64,000 bases of DNA, taken from Dyadobacter chenwenxiniae (GTDB taxonomy: Bacteria > Bacteroidota > Bacteroidia > Cytophagales > Spirosomataceae). Each line of letters begins with the position of its first letter. Position 1 is the stretch's first letter. The stretch lies in NCBI RefSeq assembly GCF_022869785.1, contig NZ_CP094997.1:3968001-4032000 (forward strand). The letters run 5' to 3'. The notes under the pieces are model-generated. The model was given only the letters and a program-made list of their open reading frames with translations. It did no database searches and was not told where the DNA came from. Below are positions 18,501-27,291 of the stretch, piece after piece. The translations under genes were made by a program, and so were the position numbers.

Positions 18501-19142
18501 TTTGTGGTATTTGTTAGGAAAATTGTTGTCGTCCATTTCGTTAACGAGCAAAAACAAGTCCAAATCTCCATCATTATCATAATCTAAAAATGCAGCGTTT
18601 GTTGTGTGCGTAGTGTCTGCCACTCCATATTCCTTCCCCATTTCCTTGAAAACAGGAACATTGTTTTTATCTAAACCCTGATTTACGTAAAGCAGATTTT
18701 CGCGCTCTCTTGCGACCTTTCTTACCGAAGCGCAAACGTATATATCAAGCAGATTGTCGGCATTGATGTCAATTAGCGCCACACCGGTTGACCATTTATC
18801 TTTGGCCTCAACGCCCGCTTTTTGGGTGACGTCTTCAAACTTAAAATCGCCTTTATTGAGATACAATTTATTATCGACCGAGTTTCCCGTGAAATACACA
18901 TCCGGCAGGCTGTCATTATTAAAGTCACCCAGTGCAACGCCTCCACCATTGTACACATACTCGAACGCAAGAATGTTCATGGTATCATTTTCCGCAATGC
19001 GATTGGAAAACTGAATCCCCGTTTCATCGCTATCGAGCTGGGTGAATGTTTTCTGTTTTTTGTTGCAGGAGGTGAGCAATACTGCTATGAAAAGTGCTGA
19101 TAGTAAATATTTTGAGGGCACAAGTGACTTCATTTGAAACAA
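15564..19142 (-). CDS. Large FG-GAP/VCBS-repeat lipoprotein with ASPIC/UnbV domain (CRTAC1-like)
   Basis: 1192 residues, lipoprotein (MFQMKSLVPSKYLL to LLTSC, Cys26). Many FG-GAP calcium-binding repeats of the form DFNNDSLPDVYF, DINQDGYKDIYV and DYDNDGDLDLFL build two beta-propellers. An ASPIC/UnbV domain lies between them at about residues 530-605 (YLRIAFKGSRYN, FIHFGLGKTRKIDQVKVTWPGG). It is likely outer-membrane anchored and surface exposed, and functions with the SusC-SusD pair directly upstream, from which it is separated by 81 bases and a weak hairpin. The enzymatic role is not known, so it may be an adhesin or binding module. Confidence 0.92.
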   Translation of the reverse strand: MFQMKSLVPSKYLLSALFIAVLLTSCNKKQKTFTQLDSDETGIQFSNRIAENDTMNILAFEYVYNGGGVALGDFNNDSLPDVYFTGNSVDNKLYLNKGDFKFEDVTQKAGVEAKDKWSTGVALIDINADNLLDIYVCASVRKVARERENLLYVNQGLDKNNVPVFKEMGKEYGVADTTHTTNAAFLDYDNDGDLDLFLLVNEMDDNNFPNKYHKKIVDGSSRRTDRLYRNDWDEKLKHPVFTNVSKEAGILIEGYGLGVNVTDINQDGYKDIYVTNDYLTNDLLYINNGNGTFTDKAPSSFKHTSHSAMGNDVADINNDGLVDVIAVDMMPATNRRKKMMTPANSYVTYQNNELFGYQYQVARNTLQLNRGSVDGKSKNPVFSEIGLLSGIAETDWSWTPMVTDFDNDGLRDMIITNGFPKDITDLDFIAYRNEVSSVMEPMMMLDYIPTVKIANFAFKNKGDLRFEDVSEQWGLESASFSNGAAYADLDRDGDLDFVVNNINDSAFVYRNNSIQIRPEESNYLRIAFKGSRYNKAGIGAIVEITCADSVRQVSENSPYRGYLSTIEPFIHFGLGKTRKIDQVKVTWPGGKTQILKNVKANQVLTFQEADAKDAIESHQNEDLSTPLFTDITSIINLPYKHQETDVIDFNIQKLLPHKLSQFGPAMAAGDVNGDGLDDIFIGGAMHYKGRFILQQSDGKFKVTDLLPGLEGITKETEDMGVLLFDADNDKDLDLCIVSGSYEIRAGAPGLKTMLYTNDGKGKFSIDSAALPQFLVNGSCIKAVDYDKDGDLDLFIGGRVESAAYPKPVSSHILRNDTQSSTLKFSDVTKAVLPELENIGLVCDAVWTDYDNDGWMDLLVAGEWMPLTFFKNEQGKFKKAVSGLEDKKGWWGSITAGDFDNDGDMDYIAGNLGINSLARASEKQPVSMYAKDFNNDGYFDAIPTVYYRADDNTYKEFPYNTRDDMGKQIIQVRQRFQEYKKFAQIGLTEILKPEELKDALHVSATWMKTSYIENLGGGKFATHELPVQAQVAPVFGMIADDFDQDGNLDVMLTGNDYGSEVSVGRYDAFYGLILKGNGKGGFKSLSLSQSGYASMGNAKGLIKLASAGSNWITATSQNRDSVRFHKVRMETKKVSLLPTETTVLLELKGGRTRREELGYGSSFLSQSSHVLFLPAYAQSATAIDSKGTKRRLR

Positions 19143-19171
19143 TAAAAATTGGTATATCTTAAAATTAAGAA

Positions 19172-19203
19172 AAGGAGATGGTAAACTAATACCACCTCCT
19201 TTA
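19172..19203 (-). terminator. Weak hairpin between susD and FG-GAP gene
   Basis: Arms GGAGATGGT and ACCACCTCC (one G-U type mismatch) with an 8-base loop, then TTTTCTT in the leftward direction. It may attenuate rather than fully stop transcription into the FG-GAP gene, giving less of it than of SusC-SusD. Confidence 0.5.
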
Positions 19204-19223
19204 TTTAAAACTTATACTAAATA

Positions 19224-20987
19224 TCAATAACCAGGGTTTTGCACGAGAATGTCTTTGCCCAGCAAGTCAATTTGTTCCTGGGGAACTGGCAGGAACTCGT
19301 TTTTCTTGGCTGTGAATTTTGTTCCGCCCAAAGCTCCGCTTAGCTTTTTGCCTTCGTAAGTAAGGTAAGCATTCAGCACAGAATCAGCGATCTCCCAGCG
19401 TACAAGGTCAAAGAAGCGATGTCCTTCGCCGGATAGTTCTAGTTTTCTTTCGAAACGAACCGCACTACGGGCTGCATCTTTGCTTGCAAAAGGTGCTTTA
19501 TAAGTGCTGATCACATAGTTTGCAGCAGCAGCACCATTAGCACGTTTTACAAAGCTTTCAGGATTCGCAGCACGTGTACGCACGAGGTTTACATACTGCC
19601 TGGCTTTTTCAAGTGTCCCCACTTCGATTTCAGCTTCTGCCGCCATCAAAAGGACGTCTGCATAACGGATAATGTTTACGTTAATCGCTGTATAACCTGG
19701 CGTCCATGAGCTGTTGTCCTGCAATGAACCAACGTCAGTTTTGTAATACGCGTACTTTTTAGGCGTATAGGGTCCTGCATTCGGCTGGTTACGGATCCAG
19801 TCATTACCTGGGTGATCGATCCAGTCAAGGAAAGGAAGACCGCGACGACCGATCGAGTGGTCAAGACGTGGATCAACCGGGCCTGCATCCGGCGTGAATG
19901 GATCAGAAGATTTCAAGCCCATATCCGTTTTCAACTCTTTACCTGCCGTGTTGTAGGAACCATCCAGATAAGGAAGCCCGCTCGCATCTGTACGGAAAGA
20001 GTTACCCAGCTCAAAGCTTGGCTGGAAGAAAGAACAGCAGTTACCAGGACCGTTCGGACCTACGTTGTATGGCCAGTTAAGGTCAAATTCAGGGTTTGCA
20101 TTGTTCACGCTTCCCGTGTTGGCAGCAGCCTGAATGGCGAAAACAGATTCTGAGTTATTATCGTTAGCCGCTTTAAACGCGTCCTGGAATTTTGGAACCA
20201 AGCCGTATTTTTTGCCATTTGTCGTCTTACCGTTTGCAATGATCAGGTCATAAAGCGCTTTTGCCTCAGTGAACTTCTTCTGATACATATAGATTTTCGC
20301 CAGGTAAGCTGCAGCTGCCCATTTGTTGGCCCGACCTGCCGCAGTTTGCGTTTCAGGTAGATTTTCGTAGGCGTTTTTCATGTCTGCTTCGATCAAAGGC
20401 CAAAGCTCAACCGTGTTAGGAACTGACTCGATGCCTGTGCCATAGTCTTTTGTCTCGTCAACAAAAGGAACATTGTTAAAGCCGCGTTTCAGTTCGAAGT
20501 AGTAATGAGCTCTCAAAAAGCGCGCTTCCCCACCAATTCTTTTCTTATCGGCTTCCGTAACGTCTTCCTTCGCAACACCCAGCAGCTTGATAACCAGGTT
20601 AGCACGGGCTACTCCTTCGTAGTTTCCTTTCCATTTATCCAAAATTACACCCTGCGTAGTCTGATACTCAAAGCGCTGGATCGGGTTAATATCACTGAAA
20701 TCCCCAGGATCCGTTCCTTTGTTGGCGTCACCGCCGCGAATACTTCCCCATACCCAGTTACTGGCGCTGGCCATACGGTTTGCGCGCCCGTTCAGCTGGC
20801 CATAAACTGATACCAGCACGCCTTCAATCCCTTTTTTGGTTGAAAGCTGCGCCTCATCAAGCTGGCCGGTTGCCGGAATTTCGAGGAAAGTCTCTTTGCA
20901 GGAGTAACCGATCAGCATTATCACCATTAACAGTGCTAATCCCCCTTTTTTCGAAATATTATTTTTCATTTTATTCATTTTTATCAA
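19224..20987 (-). CDS. SusD/RagB family nutrient-binding outer-membrane lipoprotein (second pair)
   Basis: 587 residues. Basic N-terminus and lipobox LIGYSC (Cys30 counting from the first Met; starts at the later Mets are possible). SusD hallmarks: GGEARFLRAHYYFELKRGF, AAAYLAKIYMYQKKF, LLMAAEAEIEVGTLEKARQYVNLVRTRAANP, RFERKLELSGEGHRFFDLVRW and FLPVPQEQIDL. It is clearly a paralogue of the 10061-11839 protein, with the same CCxFxQPS pattern in mid-sequence (NCCSFFQPS against GCCGFYQPS). It is cotranscribed 47 bases after its SusC. Confidence 0.97.
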   Translation of the reverse strand: MIKMNKMKNNISKKGGLALLMVIMLIGYSCKETFLEIPATGQLDEAQLSTKKGIEGVLVSVYGQLNGRANRMASASNWVWGSIRGGDANKGTDPGDFSDINPIQRFEYQTTQGVILDKWKGNYEGVARANLVIKLLGVAKEDVTEADKKRIGGEARFLRAHYYFELKRGFNNVPFVDETKDYGTGIESVPNTVELWPLIEADMKNAYENLPETQTAAGRANKWAAAAYLAKIYMYQKKFTEAKALYDLIIANGKTTNGKKYGLVPKFQDAFKAANDNNSESVFAIQAAANTGSVNNANPEFDLNWPYNVGPNGPGNCCSFFQPSFELGNSFRTDASGLPYLDGSYNTAGKELKTDMGLKSSDPFTPDAGPVDPRLDHSIGRRGLPFLDWIDHPGNDWIRNQPNAGPYTPKKYAYYKTDVGSLQDNSSWTPGYTAINVNIIRYADVLLMAAEAEIEVGTLEKARQYVNLVRTRAANPESFVKRANGAAAANYVISTYKAPFASKDAARSAVRFERKLELSGEGHRFFDLVRWEIADSVLNAYLTYEGKKLSGALGGTKFTAKKNEFLPVPQEQIDLLGKDILVQNPGY

Positions 20988-21034
20988 AATCTGTCTAAAC
21001 CGATATGTGAAATATGTCTTGCGTTTCTTCGATT

Positions 21035-24000
21035 TTAGAAACCTAAATTGATACCTAAAGTATAACTTCTCGTGATCGGATAGTTACCAACGTCGATACC
21101 AAAGTTTGTATCTGCATTTCCACCAACCCCTGGGTCAAGACCTTTGTATTTGGTGACAGTGAACAAGTTATTGGTAGAAGCGAATACTCGCACTTTGGAC
21201 ATACGAACCTTGCTCAGGATGTTGCCTGGCAATGTGTAACCCAATGTGATGTTCTGCATACGGAAGAATGATCCGTCCTCTACGTAAAAGGAGTTAGACT
21301 GCGTATTCGTACTGAAATTGGAAGTGCTTTCGAAGATCGGCGTGTCCGTATTTTTGTTGGATGGCAACCATGATCCTTTTACGCGATCACTAACAGCAGC
21401 CCCTGTGAATGATGGATAGAAATCTGTAAACCATTTAGAAAGGTTGAAGATTTTGTTACCCACAGAAGTGTACATGTAAGTTTCAACATCAAATCCTTTG
21501 TAAGTGAATTTCAGGTTTACCCCGCCTGTAAACTTAGGCACCGGGCTTCCCAGGTATGTTCTGTCATCCGCGTTGATCACACCGTCTTTATTGATGTCCT
21601 CGTAACGGAAACGGCCAGGGCCAGCTCCGTCTTGGTCAGGTGCTCCGTCTACTTCTGCTTTGTCCTGGAAAAGGCCCGTCACTTTGTATCCATAGAAAGA
21701 TGAGATTGCATAACCAATCTGGTTTCTGATCGGCTTGATGCCGCGGAAATCAGGATTTACAGTCAAATACTTAATTCCAGGCGCAAGAGATTCAATGTTG
21801 TTTTTCAGAATACCAGCGGTGAAATTCACTTCATAACCCAGGTCATTGGTAATACGGCCGCGGTTAATGATCTGTAAGTCAATTCCTTTGTTCGACATCT
21901 TACCTACGTTAACCGAAGGTGCAGCGGCATCGTATCCCGCAGTTGCAGTGATCGGCACCTGGAACAAAAGATCTTTGGTATCTTTTTGCCAAAGGTCAAT
22001 GATGATATCCAGTTTGCCTTTAAAAAATGTTCCGTCAATACCGATGTTTTTGGTGATACTGGTTTCCCATTTAGCACTTTTGTTACCGATACGCGTCCGG
22101 TAGTAACCTTCCAATGCGCTTGAATTGGTTCCGTTCAAGTCATAGGATGACTGGCCAAGACTCGCTCCGTATAAGCTGTACTGGTTATTAGGATCTACGT
22201 TATTAGAGTTACCCATCAAACCATAACCACCTCTAAGTTTAAGCTCAGTAATAAAAGGAACGCTCTTCATGAAGTTTTCCGAAGAAATTCTCCATGCTGC
22301 AGAGAATGCAGGGAAAACCCCGTAACGGTTGTTGGCACCAAAGCGCGAAGAACCATCACGACGAACAACCCCGGTCAGGATGTAGCGGTCATTGAATGTA
22401 TAGTTGGCGCGGGCAAATAGTGAGTTGAAGTTAACTCCTTTGTAATAATCACTAAAAACCTGTTTGGAACCAACGTTGTTCATATTAATGTAGTTGATAT
22501 CCGTAGAGAACGGGTTCAAACCAGAAGAGTTCTGATTTTTTCCAGCGCCTGTGTTCAACGCTTCCTGCCCAATGATCACGTCCAGATTATGCAAGCCGAA
22601 TGTTTTCTTGAAGTTTGCAGTGTTTGTCAGTGTCCAGCTGAAACGGTGACCTGATCCTTCGTTGTAGCCGAATGCCGAGTTGTTTTCAGAGTTTTCATAT
22701 TGTAATCTGCTGAAACCTCTGTTGGCATAGTTGTTATACTGGGCTCCAACGCTGGAACGCAATGTTAGTCCGGGGATTACATCCAACTCAATGTAGAAGT
22801 TACCGAAACCATTGCCTGCAAAGCCTGCATTGTCTTTCAGACCGTCCCTGCTCGCAACCGGGTTACGCGGGTTGTTGAAACCTTTTGCTGCCGTTCCTGC
22901 ATAACCGCCGAATTCGTCATAAACCGGGATGATTGATGGCATACGGAATGCAGAAAGGATGTCGTTTTCATCCGCTGCCACACCCTGTCCGCCATTTCCA
23001 CCACCCTGGCCAAGCACCTGAAGGTAAGTAAACTGCGCATTCTGACCGATTCTCAGGTTTTTCAAAACGTCAAATTCAGTATTCACACGAAAGGCATAAC
23101 GCTTGAAACCATTGTTTAGCATGATCCCTTTTTGATCCTGAGCACTGAATCCTGCATAGAAGCGGTTGTTGTCACCACCACCTGAAAAGCCCAGAGAATG
23201 TCTCTGCAATGGCGCATTCCTTGTGATCGCATCATACCAGTCTGTCCCCTGCTTATTGGCCCTAACTACCTGATAGATAGATCCGCGCGTAGGGTCAACA
23301 TTGTATTTTAATTTTTCGGCAGCCAGGTCCAGCTCACCGATAACACCTGTTTTTCCGCCTACGTTAATGTAATCTGGCAAGACCGGCTTGTCGCCCGAAC
23401 CATACTGTCCGCTGGCAACATTGGTGAATTTTGGAAGTGAATCACCCTGGAATGCATCATTTCTGATAGCCTGCCAGGTCCAGTCAGCCTGCTCCTGAGG
23501 CGTCAGCATGGTTTGTCCTTTACCAGGCGTCGTTACCCCGAAAAGTCCGTCATAGGTAATGCTGAGCTTTTTTGCTTTCTTCGTTCCTTTTTTGGTTGTG
23601 TAAACGATTACACCGTTCGCTGCACGCGCTCCATAAATAGAAGCAGCTGCCGCATCCTTCAAAACAGTTGTTGTTTCAATGTCGTCAGGGTTAAGGAAAT
23701 CGGTTGATCCTGTTGGCACCCCGTCCACTACGTACAATGGCTCATTACCACCAAAAGCACCAAAACCCCTTACGCGGATCTGGCTGGCTGTTCCTGGCTG
23801 ACCGTTTGTGATCACCGTAACCCCTGCCACACGGCCCTGCAACTGCTGTTCAACGTTACCCGATGGGGTTGCCGTCAAATCTTTCGACTTAACCGTGGAA
23901 ACCGCACCTGTTGTTTCTCTTCTGCTATCGATGGTGTAACCCGTTACGATAACCTCCTCCAGCGCCGAAATGTCGTCTTCCATTTGGATGTTGATGACGC

Positions 24001-24280
24001 TCTGATTGCCAACTGTTACTTCTTTTGTTTTGTAACCAACGAAACTGATTACCAAAGTGCTGTTGTTTCCAACATTAATGGAGAAATCGCCGTCACCGTT
24101 TGTGTTTGTTCCCATTTGGGTTCCTTTCACAACCACAGTTGCCCCTGGAATGCCTGTGCCGGCGAGGTCTGTGATTTTTCCGGTTACTTTACGTTCTTGT
24201 GCGAATGCAACAATTGCTGCGAAACTTAGCATGAAGGAGAAGAAGATACTCCTGCCGGAGTTCTTGTAGATTCTTTTCAT
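21035..24280 (-). CDS. SusC/RagA family TonB-dependent outer-membrane transporter (second pair)
   Basis: 1081 residues. Signal to about AIVAFAQ, carboxypeptidase-like domain (VTGKITDLAGTGIPGATV to SFVGYKTKEVTVG), VIVTGYTIDSRRET plug entry, signature EPLYVVDGVP to ASIYGARAANGVIVYTTKKG, and barrel ending YTLGINLGF. It is paralogous to the 11878-15078 protein, so the region holds two related uptake systems, perhaps by duplication followed by divergence. The order is SusC-SusD-FG-GAP lipoprotein. No glycoside hydrolase is in the operon, so the ligand may not be a polysaccharide. Confidence 0.98.
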   Translation of the reverse strand: MKRIYKNSGRSIFFSFMLSFAAIVAFAQERKVTGKITDLAGTGIPGATVVVKGTQMGTNTNGDGDFSINVGNNSTLVISFVGYKTKEVTVGNQSVINIQMEDDISALEEVIVTGYTIDSRRETTGAVSTVKSKDLTATPSGNVEQQLQGRVAGVTVITNGQPGTASQIRVRGFGAFGGNEPLYVVDGVPTGSTDFLNPDDIETTTVLKDAAAASIYGARAANGVIVYTTKKGTKKAKKLSITYDGLFGVTTPGKGQTMLTPQEQADWTWQAIRNDAFQGDSLPKFTNVASGQYGSGDKPVLPDYINVGGKTGVIGELDLAAEKLKYNVDPTRGSIYQVVRANKQGTDWYDAITRNAPLQRHSLGFSGGGDNNRFYAGFSAQDQKGIMLNNGFKRYAFRVNTEFDVLKNLRIGQNAQFTYLQVLGQGGGNGGQGVAADENDILSAFRMPSIIPVYDEFGGYAGTAAKGFNNPRNPVASRDGLKDNAGFAGNGFGNFYIELDVIPGLTLRSSVGAQYNNYANRGFSRLQYENSENNSAFGYNEGSGHRFSWTLTNTANFKKTFGLHNLDVIIGQEALNTGAGKNQNSSGLNPFSTDINYINMNNVGSKQVFSDYYKGVNFNSLFARANYTFNDRYILTGVVRRDGSSRFGANNRYGVFPAFSAAWRISSENFMKSVPFITELKLRGGYGLMGNSNNVDPNNQYSLYGASLGQSSYDLNGTNSSALEGYYRTRIGNKSAKWETSITKNIGIDGTFFKGKLDIIIDLWQKDTKDLLFQVPITATAGYDAAAPSVNVGKMSNKGIDLQIINRGRITNDLGYEVNFTAGILKNNIESLAPGIKYLTVNPDFRGIKPIRNQIGYAISSFYGYKVTGLFQDKAEVDGAPDQDGAGPGRFRYEDINKDGVINADDRTYLGSPVPKFTGGVNLKFTYKGFDVETYMYTSVGNKIFNLSKWFTDFYPSFTGAAVSDRVKGSWLPSNKNTDTPIFESTSNFSTNTQSNSFYVEDGSFFRMQNITLGYTLPGNILSKVRMSKVRVFASTNNLFTVTKYKGLDPGVGGNADTNFGIDVGNYPITRSYTLGINLGF

Positions 24281-24288
24281 AATACTCG

Positions 24289-24321
24289 GTTAGGTTAATA
24301 ATTATTAAGCAATCAAATCTA
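24289..24321 (-). promoter_or_regulatory. Second susC promoter -7 box and conserved leader
   Basis: TAGATTTG (complement of 24314-24321) is an exact TAnnTTTG. TATTAACCTAAC (complement of 24289-24300) sits 9 bases before the ATG. Positions relative to the ATG are identical to those of the first susC. Confidence 0.58.
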
Positions 24322-24514
24322 TCATTATTTCCACAAATAATTGACCGTTTTAGATTAATATTTTCTAACAATGAAATAATAGTATTATAAAGAGATAAAA
24401 TAATGTCATAAATAACGGATTTTAGGGTGTTTATTTATACGGATGCAAGCGGACCGTTAAGCCGCATATTGTACAATCTTAGTATTTTGCAATCCCCAAT
24501 CTACCTATCCCCAG

Positions 24515-26053
24515 ATGCTAAGGAATCCTCGCAGGCTTCGATATGCTTTTTTGCTGATTTCTATTTGCCTGTGCGTGTTTAACTTTTCATGTAACAATAA
24601 TAGCTCCCAAGAGTCGGCTGCACAGGGAAAAGCACTAGCTGAAAAATACTGTGCAAACTGCCATCAGCTCCCGGATCCGGCACTTTTGGACAAATCCACA
24701 TGGGAAAATGGAGTCTTACCCGCCATGGCCGAGCGGCTGGGTATTGAAGTTTTAGAGGGGAATATTTATCTGCATAATCAGCAGTCTGCATTATCCTCAG
24801 CCGACTGGAACAAACTTGTACATTATTATCAAACCCTTGCACCGGACACACTTAAAGTTTCTAACGGTTACAAACAAACGCATGACTGGGCGATTTTTGA
24901 ATTAAAGCAGCCACAGGTCATTCCCGACGCGGTTAGTAGCACATTGTTAGTAGCAATTGACTCGTCCAGGCAGCGTATTTACACCAGCGACCTGGAAAAT
25001 CCGGGTTTGTACATTTCGAATCATTTGCAACAACGAAAGCTGGTAACCAAGCTTCCCTCCTCGGCGATTGACCTTTGTTTTCCAACCCTTAAAAATCCGG
25101 TGCTGACGATCACTTCCATGGGTGGCATGCGCGCACTGGACATCACCAGAGGGCAGATATTCACATTGGATCAAAAAGCCGGCGCGAATCCCGATTTGAT
25201 TTCTGATGACCTGATCAGGCCTATACAAAGCCAGCCCATTGATTATAATAAAGACGGGTTAGAGGATTACCTGGTCTGCGCATTCGGGCATAACCGCGGT
25301 GGGTTATATTTGCTAAAACAGCTTCCGGGGCATAAGTTCGAGAAGGTTGTGGTAAGAGAAATGCCGGGGGCAACGGAAAGCCATATACGCGACTTCAACC
25401 AAGATGGATGGCCCGACATTATGACGCTTTTTGCACACGGGGATGAAGGAATATGGGTTTTTATAAATAATCAAAAAGGGGGTTTTTCTGAAAGAAACAT
25501 ACTTCGGTTTCCTTCCGTTTATGGTTCCAGCAGCTTCCAACTCGCTGATATTACGCGCGATGGCAAGCTTGATATTGTGTACACAGCAGGCGACAACAGC
25601 GATTTTTCAAGGATTTTAAAACCCTATCATGGCCTTTATATTTTCGAGGAAAAAGGAAATTTTCAATTTGAACAAACTTATTTTTATCCCATCAATGGCT
25701 GTACAAAGGCCGTTGCAGCAGATTTTGACAAGGATGGGGACACGGACATTGCTACCATCGCTTTTTTTGCAGATTTCCAAAAAACGCCCGGGGAAGGCTT
25801 TCTATATTTCGAACAGGCCGGTTTAACGCCGGAAAAGAAACCCATTTTTGAACCGCATGCTGTTCCGGTGAACAAGCATGGACGATGGATTTGTATGGAT
25901 GTTGAGGATTATGATGGGGACGGCGATGAAGACATTGTTTTGGGAAACTTTTCCAAGGGCTTCCTGAACCAGGAAATTTCAAAGCCTACCTGGAACGTGC
26001 ACGTGCCATTTGTCTTGCTTGAAAACAATACATTACCAGCAAAATTGCAATAA
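24515..26053 (+). CDS. FG-GAP-repeat lipoprotein with N-terminal cytochrome c-like domain
   Basis: 512 residues. Lipobox ending VFNFSC (Cys26), then a haem-binding CANCH (residues 46-50) in AEKYCANCHQLPDP. A beta-propeller of FG-GAP repeats follows (DYNKDGLEDYLVCAFG, DFNQDGWPDIMTLFA, DFDKDGDTDIATI, DYDGDGDEDIVLGN). It is probably periplasmic or outer-membrane attached, with a redox or binding role. It is divergent from the second susC across a 234-base spacer and resembles the downstream FG-GAP protein in repeat type, which suggests a common uptake function. Confidence 0.9.
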   Translation: MLRNPRRLRYAFLLISICLCVFNFSCNNNSSQESAAQGKALAEKYCANCHQLPDPALLDKSTWENGVLPAMAERLGIEVLEGNIYLHNQQSALSSADWNKLVHYYQTLAPDTLKVSNGYKQTHDWAIFELKQPQVIPDAVSSTLLVAIDSSRQRIYTSDLENPGLYISNHLQQRKLVTKLPSSAIDLCFPTLKNPVLTITSMGGMRALDITRGQIFTLDQKAGANPDLISDDLIRPIQSQPIDYNKDGLEDYLVCAFGHNRGGLYLLKQLPGHKFEKVVVREMPGATESHIRDFNQDGWPDIMTLFAHGDEGIWVFINNQKGGFSERNILRFPSVYGSSSFQLADITRDGKLDIVYTAGDNSDFSRILKPYHGLYIFEEKGNFQFEQTYFYPINGCTKAVAADFDKDGDTDIATIAFFADFQKTPGEGFLYFEQAGLTPEKKPIFEPHAVPVNKHGRWICMDVEDYDGDGDEDIVLGNFSKGFLNQEISKPTWNVHVPFVLLENNTLPAKLQ

Positions 26054-26054
26054 A

Positions 26055-27206
26055 CTAATCGTCCTTTTTCCAATCGGCGGGCAAAAGGGACGAAAAACGA
26101 TCGTTTCCCAGATCGCCCGCAATCTCAAATCCCATCGGAATTGACACCCAGCCTGAGGGCGTGATCACCATATAACCCTGCGGCAGCGTGATTTGCGTGT
26201 ATGCATAAGGCATGTCCGAGTAAGGTGATCTTCCCTTTTTCTTCATAAAAAACACTTCCAGTTGCGTGCCGGAAACGACTAACCGCTCGGTTACCAGCTC
26301 GCCGGGACGGACCAGCCTCATTCCCCGAACCGGTTCTATACGGTTATGGACGTGATTGGCTATGGTGTTGTAACCGTTCGGCGTGCGCACCGTGTTGAAC
26401 CTGCGCATAGAATCCGGAATGGCCTGATATACCTTGAAACCCTGTTCCTGCAAACTGTCGGAAACCATGCTTGACAATAAATGCTTTACAGAACCCTGAT
26501 AAGCGATTTTTTGATTTGCCCGCCACTGCTTTTTTTGCAGGCTGTCTTTGGGAACGAGTAATTCGAACCGCGTACTTCCACCGTAATAAACCTTCCCGTT
26601 GAAGTAATCAAAATCGTCCAGATCCTGATGAATGCGATAGCCTAATGCCAGGTTTTCAATGATCAGCGGCTTGGTTGTTTGTGCGGTCAAATGTTTGTCA
26701 TCGTCCTCAGAAATTTTCAAAACCTGCGGATTAAGGATTTTACATTGTTTACTGAACCGGCTGTTTCCGAGCAACTCGCGCGTAATGATCTTCAAATATT
26801 TCTCTCTTTTTTTATTCTTTTTGGCGTAGACGGTCACCCCTTCCAGCTCCATCCCTTCCCTCAATTTGAAAAGAACCGTCTTCACGCCGGGTTGCTCAAA
26901 ACGCAATGTCTGCTTCACGGTCTCATAACCTAAAAACGAAACGGCCATTTCAAGGTTACCAATGGACAGATTGGCCAGCCGGTAATTTCCATTTTCATCT
27001 GCATTCGTCCCTATGGTTGAATTATTGATAAAAACGTTGGCAAACGGAAGCGGCTTTCCTGTTTTTTCATCTATCACTTTTCCAGTGAGCGTAACCATCC
27101 CGCCCTGCTGGGCATGTAATTGCCCTGAGCAGCAGATGACTATGAAAAGAACCAGCCAGAATGAGCGGAAGGCGTTATTTATAGGCCGGTTATAAATCAA
27201 ATGCAT
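26055..27206 (-). CDS. Carboxypeptidase-like regulatory-domain protein
   Basis: 383 residues from MHLIYNRPINNAF. Signal peptide (SFWLVLFIVICCSGQLHAQ), then a CarboxypepD_reg-like beta-sandwich (LTGKVIDEKTGKPLPFANV, NADENGNYRLANLSIG, VSFLGYETVKQTLRF). A region of unknown fold follows (GVTVYAKKNKKREKYLKIITREL and onward). This architecture, with DUF5686-like flavour but shorter, is common among Bacteroidota envelope proteins. It is convergent with the cytochrome FG-GAP gene (1 base between stops). The longer GTG start at 27227 is not favoured. Confidence 0.85.
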   Translation of the reverse strand: MHLIYNRPINNAFRSFWLVLFIVICCSGQLHAQQGGMVTLTGKVIDEKTGKPLPFANVFINNSTIGTNADENGNYRLANLSIGNLEMAVSFLGYETVKQTLRFEQPGVKTVLFKLREGMELEGVTVYAKKNKKREKYLKIITRELLGNSRFSKQCKILNPQVLKISEDDDKHLTAQTTKPLIIENLALGYRIHQDLDDFDYFNGKVYYGGSTRFELLVPKDSLQKKQWRANQKIAYQGSVKHLLSSMVSDSLQEQGFKVYQAIPDSMRRFNTVRTPNGYNTIANHVHNRIEPVRGMRLVRPGELVTERLVVSGTQLEVFFMKKKGRSPYSDMPYAYTQITLPQGYMVITPSGWVSIPMGFEIAGDLGNDRFSSLLPADWKKDD

Positions 27207-27240
27207 TGTAATGTCCAGTGCTTTCACCTGAATGTTAAAA

Positions 27241-27274
27241 GCAGATAGCCACTCGGAAGTAAGTGGCTATCTGC
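27241..27274 (-). terminator. Strong terminator after the phosphosugar mutase
   Basis: Perfect 13-base-pair stem GCAGATAGCCACT / AGTGGCTATCTGC with an 8-base loop and TTTTA in the leftward direction, 18 bases past the mutase stop. Confidence 0.88.
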
Positions 27275-27291
27275 ATCATGCTTTTCAAATA

